The notes beneath the pieces are model-generated. The model made no database searches, had not been told where the DNA came from, and was given only the letters and a program-made list of their open reading frames with translations. Position numbers and translations under genes: made by a program. A stretch of DNA of 64,000 bases from contig JAWKTX010000002.1 in assembly GCA_041398825.1 (NCBI GenBank), positions 248,001-312,000 of the forward strand. Direction: 5' to 3'. Source of the stretch: Planctomycetaceae bacterium (lineage in GTDB: Bacteria > Planctomycetota > Planctomycetia > Planctomycetales > Planctomycetaceae). Shown here piece after piece: positions 60,871 to 64,000 of the stretch (positions within the stretch are counted from its first letter, which is position 1; each line of letters starts with the position of its first letter).

Positions 60871-61467
60871 ATGTCCAGCAGTGTTCTGCAGAGACCCACT
60901 TTGGTGCTCAATCGAAGCTGGCAGCCGGTTGCCGTATCAACCGTTGCCCGAGCCCTGGTGAAGGTCTGGAACGAGTCGGCACGGATCGTCGACCCAGCCG
61001 ACTACCAGCAGTACGACTGGGAAGACTGGTCTCGATTGAAACCAGAAGATGGTGACGATGTCATTCAGACTCAGTGGCTTCAGCTAAAGGTACCGGAGGT
61101 GATTACCCTGACACGCTATGACCGCCTTCCTGTCAAGATTGTGGCCTTCAGTCGCAGGAATGTGTTCAAGCGGGACGGGTTCACGTGCCAGTACTGTGGC
61201 TGCCGCCCAGGTAGCGAAGAACTAACCATTGACCACGTGATCCCTCGATCCCGGGGCGGTATATCGTCATGGACCAACTGCGTACTCGCCTGTATCGAGT
61301 GCAATTCCCGGAAGGGAAATCGCACACCAGAACAGGCAAATATGCCATTGAGGAAAACTCCAACCCGTCCGCTCTGGAATCCCCTTTACGCTCCGCATGG
61401 TGCGAGAATCCAAAGCTGGTCGAAATTCGTCAGCGAAGCCTACTGGAACGTGGAACTCGACGAGTAA
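60871..61467 (+). CDS. HNH endonuclease (McrA-like)
   Basis: A 198-residue HNH nuclease-family protein. A zinc-coordinating pair of CxxC motifs (CQYCG and CIECN) flanks the HNH core TIDHVIPRSRGGISSWTNCVLAC, in the arrangement of stand-alone HNH endonucleases such as McrA relatives. An N-terminal beta/helical region (LVLNRSWQPVAVSTVARALVKVWNESARIV, about 10-45) is typical of the housekeeping HNH family found in many bacteria. ATG 60871 has AGGAG seven bases before it; GTG 60865 and TTG 60868 are adjacent alternatives. No methyltransferase is linked, so it is not an obvious restriction enzyme. Confidence 0.9.
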   Translation: MSSSVLQRPTLVLNRSWQPVAVSTVARALVKVWNESARIVDPADYQQYDWEDWSRLKPEDGDDVIQTQWLQLKVPEVITLTRYDRLPVKIVAFSRRNVFKRDGFTCQYCGCRPGSEELTIDHVIPRSRGGISSWTNCVLACIECNSRKGNRTPEQANMPLRKTPTRPLWNPLYAPHGARIQSWSKFVSEAYWNVELDE

Positions 61468-61556
61468 TCTTTGGCCGGGTTAAATGGGGTGTCTGCGTAA
61501 GGCGGGTTTTCCCAATGTTGTGATTGGATGCAAAGGCGAAAACCAATCACCGGGTC

Positions 61557-61660
61557 TAACTGTCCTTTGAAAAATCCGGGCGGCACGCAGGAGGACTGGC
61601 AACCATCGTGTTTTCAGGTCTCCTGCTCGAGCCAGTCCCGTTTTTCAGTAGGCTGCTAAG
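61557..61660 (+). repeat. Long-hairpin dispersed repeat, copy D
   Basis: The inner arms are especially well preserved: GCAGGAGGAC on the left pairs with GTCTCCTGC on the right, in addition to outer arms TTGAAAAATCCGGG and CCCGTTTTTCAG. The right flank CTAACCACCGG (61661-61671) is the inverted match of the left flank of copy A. Confidence 0.87.
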
Positions 61661-61694
61661 CTAACCACCGGAGGCCGGACACGGGGATTCGATC

Positions 61695-61734
61695 GGGGGA
61701 GGACTGCCTGACGTCAGGCGATTCTCCCCTTTTC
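61695..61734 (+). terminator. Long hairpin terminator upstream of TIGR03009 gene
   Basis: The arms GGGGAG (61696-61701) and CTCCCC (61724-61729) form the outer part. GCCTG (61706-61710) pairs with CAGGC (61715-61719) as the inner part, with G-U pairs between. TTTT follows. It probably ends transcription from the HNH gene. Confidence 0.7.
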
Positions 61735-62061
61735 ATTGCACCTTCCTTCGCCCTGCCAATTTCAGGACTGTGCGTGAATGACCGTGCAATTGCGCGCCCC
61801 GCGGATGATCGATCACCCGAACTGAAACAGGTCTGGCATCAGTTTTTCAAAACAACTATAAGCCTCTCCTCTGCTGCGAAGCGCCCCTGCGCGCGGTGTA
61901 GCCGGTTTGTGGCAGAGACCAGGTCTCCTGTTTGCTGGGATGCGAAGGGAGACTCGCTGCAGGATCTCAGGAGTTCCCGAGCCCCTGCGACATTTGTGAG
62001 ATACCTGACCATCAATGCTGGCCAGGTAGTTCGAATACCCAAATCATCGGAAGGGAGTCCG

Positions 62062-63198
62062 ATGTTGCGATTCATTTTTGCAACTTCAGTTCTTTTCGTT
62101 TCGTTCGCAGCGTTTACTGGCCCTGGTTCTCCGGCGTGTCTTGCTCAGGAGGCCCCTTCCGGACGCGCCAGAATCAATGATGAAGAACCGCTCCCTCCGG
62201 ATCTCGAAAAGGTCCTGCGAATGTGGGCTGACGCGAGCAGTCGCATCCAGCGTCTGGAAGGTGAGCATACGCGGCGAGTGTATGACTATACTTTTCAGGT
62301 CGAGAAAATCTCTGTTGGCAAATTCTTTTATGAATCGCCGGACAAGGGACGAATTGACATCTCCCCAGCCGACGACAAGCTCATGGCCGACCTCCATCGC
62401 GCTCGCAATGCCGGTCAGATTGCCGCCCCGAAGAACGAAAAAGGGGAGATGTTCAAACTCGAAGCAGACAAACCGGAAAAGTGGATTTGCGATGGCGTTC
62501 GCGTTTATGAAATGAACGTCCCGGAGAAGCAGGCTCACATCGCTCAACTCCCGCCGCAAATGCAGGGGACCAATATCATGAACAGTCCACTGCCCTTCCT
62601 TTTTGGGATGCCTCCTGAAAAAGCCAGGGAACGATTTCGGCTGAGCTTCACCGGCACTTTCGATCCCTCGAGCGGCTTTGCAATGATTACAGCCCTGCCA
62701 CGTAAGCAGGAAGACGCCCGCAACTGGGAGCGTGCTGACATCAAACTGGACTTGAAGTCATTCCTTCCGACAGCCGTTCGAATTCAGAAGACACGTGAAG
62801 AAATCGCGACCTACAGCTTCACCAACATGAAGATAAATGAACGCAATTGGTTCAATTTGTCGTGGATTAATGCATCGGCAGAAAAGCTGTTCACTCCCGA
62901 TTTGCGAGACTGGAATGTAATTCTGGTCGGAGCAGACCCAGTTCCCCAGCCGGTGGAGGTTGTTCTGCCTGACCTGACCAATCGTTCTTACAAGGAAGCA
63001 GTTGCCGAGCTCCAGAAACTGGGCCTGAACTATGACCAGAACGACAAACCCAAGCAGGTCCTGCTTCAACCAGGACCCGTCGCAAGGCGTGCCGATGACG
63101 TCTACAAAGTCGAATCGATGGTCCCCGGTCCAGGCACACCGCTTAAGCAGGTGAAGGAAGTGAAACTGGTTCTGTGGAATAAACCACAAGTCAATTAG
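62062..63198 (+). CDS. TIGR03009-family exported protein with PASTA-like C-terminus
   Basis: A 378-residue protein with a signal peptide (MLRFIFATSVLFVSFAAFTGPGSPACLAQ, cleavage about 29). The mature part, LRMWADASSRIQRLEGEHTRRVYDYTFQVEKISVGKFFYESPDKGRIDI, matches the planctomycete-specific TIGR03009 family, with an outer-membrane lipoprotein-sorting-like (LolA-type) fold likely. The last about 80 residues (VVLPDLTNRSYKEAVAELQKLGLNY ... VPGPGTPLKQVKEVKLVLWNK) have the P-x-L and LxxLGL features of PASTA domains, an unusual addition. ATG 62062 follows AAGGGAG. It lies between repeat copies D and E. Role is unknown; a lipoprotein-handling role is speculative. Confidence 0.82.
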   Translation: MLRFIFATSVLFVSFAAFTGPGSPACLAQEAPSGRARINDEEPLPPDLEKVLRMWADASSRIQRLEGEHTRRVYDYTFQVEKISVGKFFYESPDKGRIDISPADDKLMADLHRARNAGQIAAPKNEKGEMFKLEADKPEKWICDGVRVYEMNVPEKQAHIAQLPPQMQGTNIMNSPLPFLFGMPPEKARERFRLSFTGTFDPSSGFAMITALPRKQEDARNWERADIKLDLKSFLPTAVRIQKTREEIATYSFTNMKINERNWFNLSWINASAEKLFTPDLRDWNVILVGADPVPQPVEVVLPDLTNRSYKEAVAELQKLGLNYDQNDKPKQVLLQPGPVARRADDVYKVESMVPGPGTPLKQVKEVKLVLWNKPQVN

Positions 63199-63678
63199 TC
63201 GCGATCGATCGGCCGTTTCTGCCGAACGGCAGTTGCTGACGGTGTTCGACGCTGTGCCCGCCTCCTGGCACCGGATGCCAGTTTTGAACGCTGGTTCTGA
63301 ACAGGTGGCTGTTAGTTGTCCATTGAAAAATCGGGACAGGCACGCTGGCCGGCTGTCAACCGTCGTGTTCGCAGGTCTCCTGTTCGAGCCAGTCCCGTTT
63401 TTCAACAGGCTGTTGGGGGCAGAATCTTCTGCCAGCGAAAAACCTCCGCACGCTGGTCATCAAGGGTAGACGACCACTTACCGGATTTGAATTTCCAGCG
63501 GTCGGACTGTACCGATTGGACCGGTTATGCCGATGAGAGGTGTGATAGCCAAACACCGTTGGATGAAGTGCGGGCAGTCGTTGTTGGACTGTCTGCCATC
63601 CTAACGGCCGGTGAGGTCGCAGGCTGCCAGCCTCGATCGAAAAAACGCGACTCGAAATTCAGGCAACGGATTGGTGCG
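63199..63678. other. Gap holding repeat copy E, before parB
   Basis: A 480-bp region. A short palindrome CTGCCGAACGGCAG (63219-63232) lies 21 bp after the TIGR03009 stop and may act as a weak terminator, though it lacks a T-run. Repeat copy E occupies 63314-63413. No parA gene is present here, although it often precedes parB. Confidence 0.6.
63314..63413 (+). repeat. Long-hairpin dispersed repeat, copy E
   Basis: It opens AGTTGTCCATTGAAAAATCGG and ends CCCGTTTTTCAACAGGCTGTTG. It differs from the other copies mainly inside (CTGGCCGGCTGTCAACCGTCG). It drives a spurious reading frame, ending FAGLLFEPVPFFNRLL, like that from copy A. Confidence 0.85.
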
Positions 63679-64000
63679 ATGGACAATCAGCCTCACGACG
63701 AAAACAGCCCTCAAACAAATCTTAAGCGGCGCCTCGGGCGCGGCCTGAACGCACTTCTTGGCAGCGGCGGCGAAATGGATGGCGGTCAGTCAGACACTGC
63801 CCATCTGCCAACCCCGGGTAATCACACGATTGCTTCGGACGAAATTGCCGTCGAACTGATTGAACGCAATCCATTTCAGCCGCGCCGCGATTTCGATCAG
63901 GCATCCATTGATGAACTCGCCGACAGTCTGCGAAGGCACGGTGTTCTTCAGCCGCTGCTTGTTCGCCCCAAGCCGAGCGGCGAAGCCGGTTATCAGATTG
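63679..64000 (+). CDS. parB: ParB/Spo0J chromosome-partitioning protein (3'-truncated by window edge)
   Basis: The first 107 codons of ParB. KRRLGRGLNALLG near residue 15 is the ParA-contact N-terminal motif, and ELIERNPFQPRRDFDQASIDELADSLRRHGVLQPLLVRPK starts the ParB nuclease-like/CTPase domain with NPFQPR. ATG 63679 has no strong ribosome-binding site. The gene runs past the end of the window. parA does not directly precede it. Confidence 0.95.
   Translation, partial: MDNQPHDENSPQTNLKRRLGRGLNALLGSGGEMDGGQSDTAHLPTPGNHTIASDEIAVELIERNPFQPRRDFDQASIDELADSLRRHGVLQPLLVRPKPSGEAGYQI

Larger units (their letters stand above)
61468..62061. other. Gap with repeat copy D and terminator
   Basis: A 594-bp region between the HNH gene and the TIGR03009 gene. 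It contains repeat copy D (61557-61660) and a hairpin terminator at 61695-61733. The TIGR03009 frame is open from 61774, but residues before ATG 62062 have no homology. The remainder, 61734-62061, may hold the promoter; no consensus elements are clear. Confidence 0.6.

Noticed and set aside
63233..63469. Small plus frame (78 codons) between the TIGR03009 gene and parB
   Set aside because: It is driven by repeat copy E; the same peptide arises from copies A and D, so it is not a protein-coding gene.
1..64000. CRISPR arrays, rRNA, tRNA or complete insertion sequences
   Set aside because: No regularly spaced short repeats, no T-loop/anticodon arrangements and no transposase-like frame were found; the five hairpin repeats are too few and too far apart for CRISPR.

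Overview
The window reads as chromosomal DNA of a planctomycete (Planctomycetota, probably Planctomycetaceae-like; the genus cannot be decided from sequence alone). The reasons are family-level: two exported proteins with an N-terminal LEPR-XLL-type motif, an ECF sigma factor overlapping a large Ser/Thr kinase with TPR repeats, a TIGR03009-like secreted protein, a DUF4159 protein next to a MoxR ATPase, and a Tat-signal Gfo/Idh/MocA oxidoreductase. lpxK indicates lipid A and an outer membrane. Gene density is moderate, with long untranslated gaps and few obvious operons. I saw no rRNA, tRNA, CRISPR array or insertion sequence.

Layout. 1-11.5 kb is mostly housekeeping on the + strand: the 3' part of thrS, a RidA-like protein, a 1.2 kb gap, RNase R, a fatty-acid desaturase, gltX, and a pair of nucleotide-sugar enzymes (UDP-glucuronate decarboxylase and UDP-glucuronate 4-epimerase-like). 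A convergent A-type Fe-S carrier follows. 12.2-14.9 kb holds a PH-like membrane protein and an LplT-like MFS protein. 15.5-28.2 kb is the most distinctive block: ECF sigma factor, 998-aa TPR kinase, a matrixin-like LEPR-XLL metalloprotease, a possible relic of a LuxR-type HTH gene, and a 2193-aa LEPR-XLL surface protein with SdrD-B-like repeats, a vWA-like domain, five tandem-95/cadherin-like repeats and a propeller-like C-terminus.

28.3-34.1 kb carries a 7Fe-type ferredoxin, a class C beta-lactamase-like serine hydrolase, frr, an acyl-CoA dehydrogenase homologue, an OleD-like reductase and a PduO-type cobalamin adenosyltransferase. 34.1-41.5 kb is a minus-strand run: MoxR, DUF4159, a thioredoxin-NHL protein, a magnesium-chelatase-like AAA ATPase and LpxK. 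41.6-53.1 kb has a UAP1-type uridylyltransferase, PriA, TrmB, a FabZ-like dehydratase, ApbE, a DoxX-like protein with a large insert, the Gfo/Idh/MocA protein, and a 35-codon membrane ORF directly in front of an MFS transporter. 53.5-64 kb has a YbaN/DUF454 protein, a phosphoesterase, YidC, a Uma2-like protein, an orphan NitT/TauT-type ABC ATPase with a coiled-coil membrane protein, a planctomycete conserved protein, an HNH nuclease, the TIGR03009 protein with a PASTA-like tail, and the start of parB.

The clearest unexplained signal is a family of five dispersed, roughly 100-bp, nearly palindromic elements (28791, 45696, 53141, 61557 and 63314). All lie between genes, mostly at gene 3' ends, and each can fold into one long hairpin. 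They create spurious reading frames, including a false 5' extension of the serine hydrolase. The second main point is the sigma/kinase/protease/giant-surface-protein block, which looks like a regulated cell-surface module. I see no evidence strong enough to claim a wholly new defence or metabolic system.
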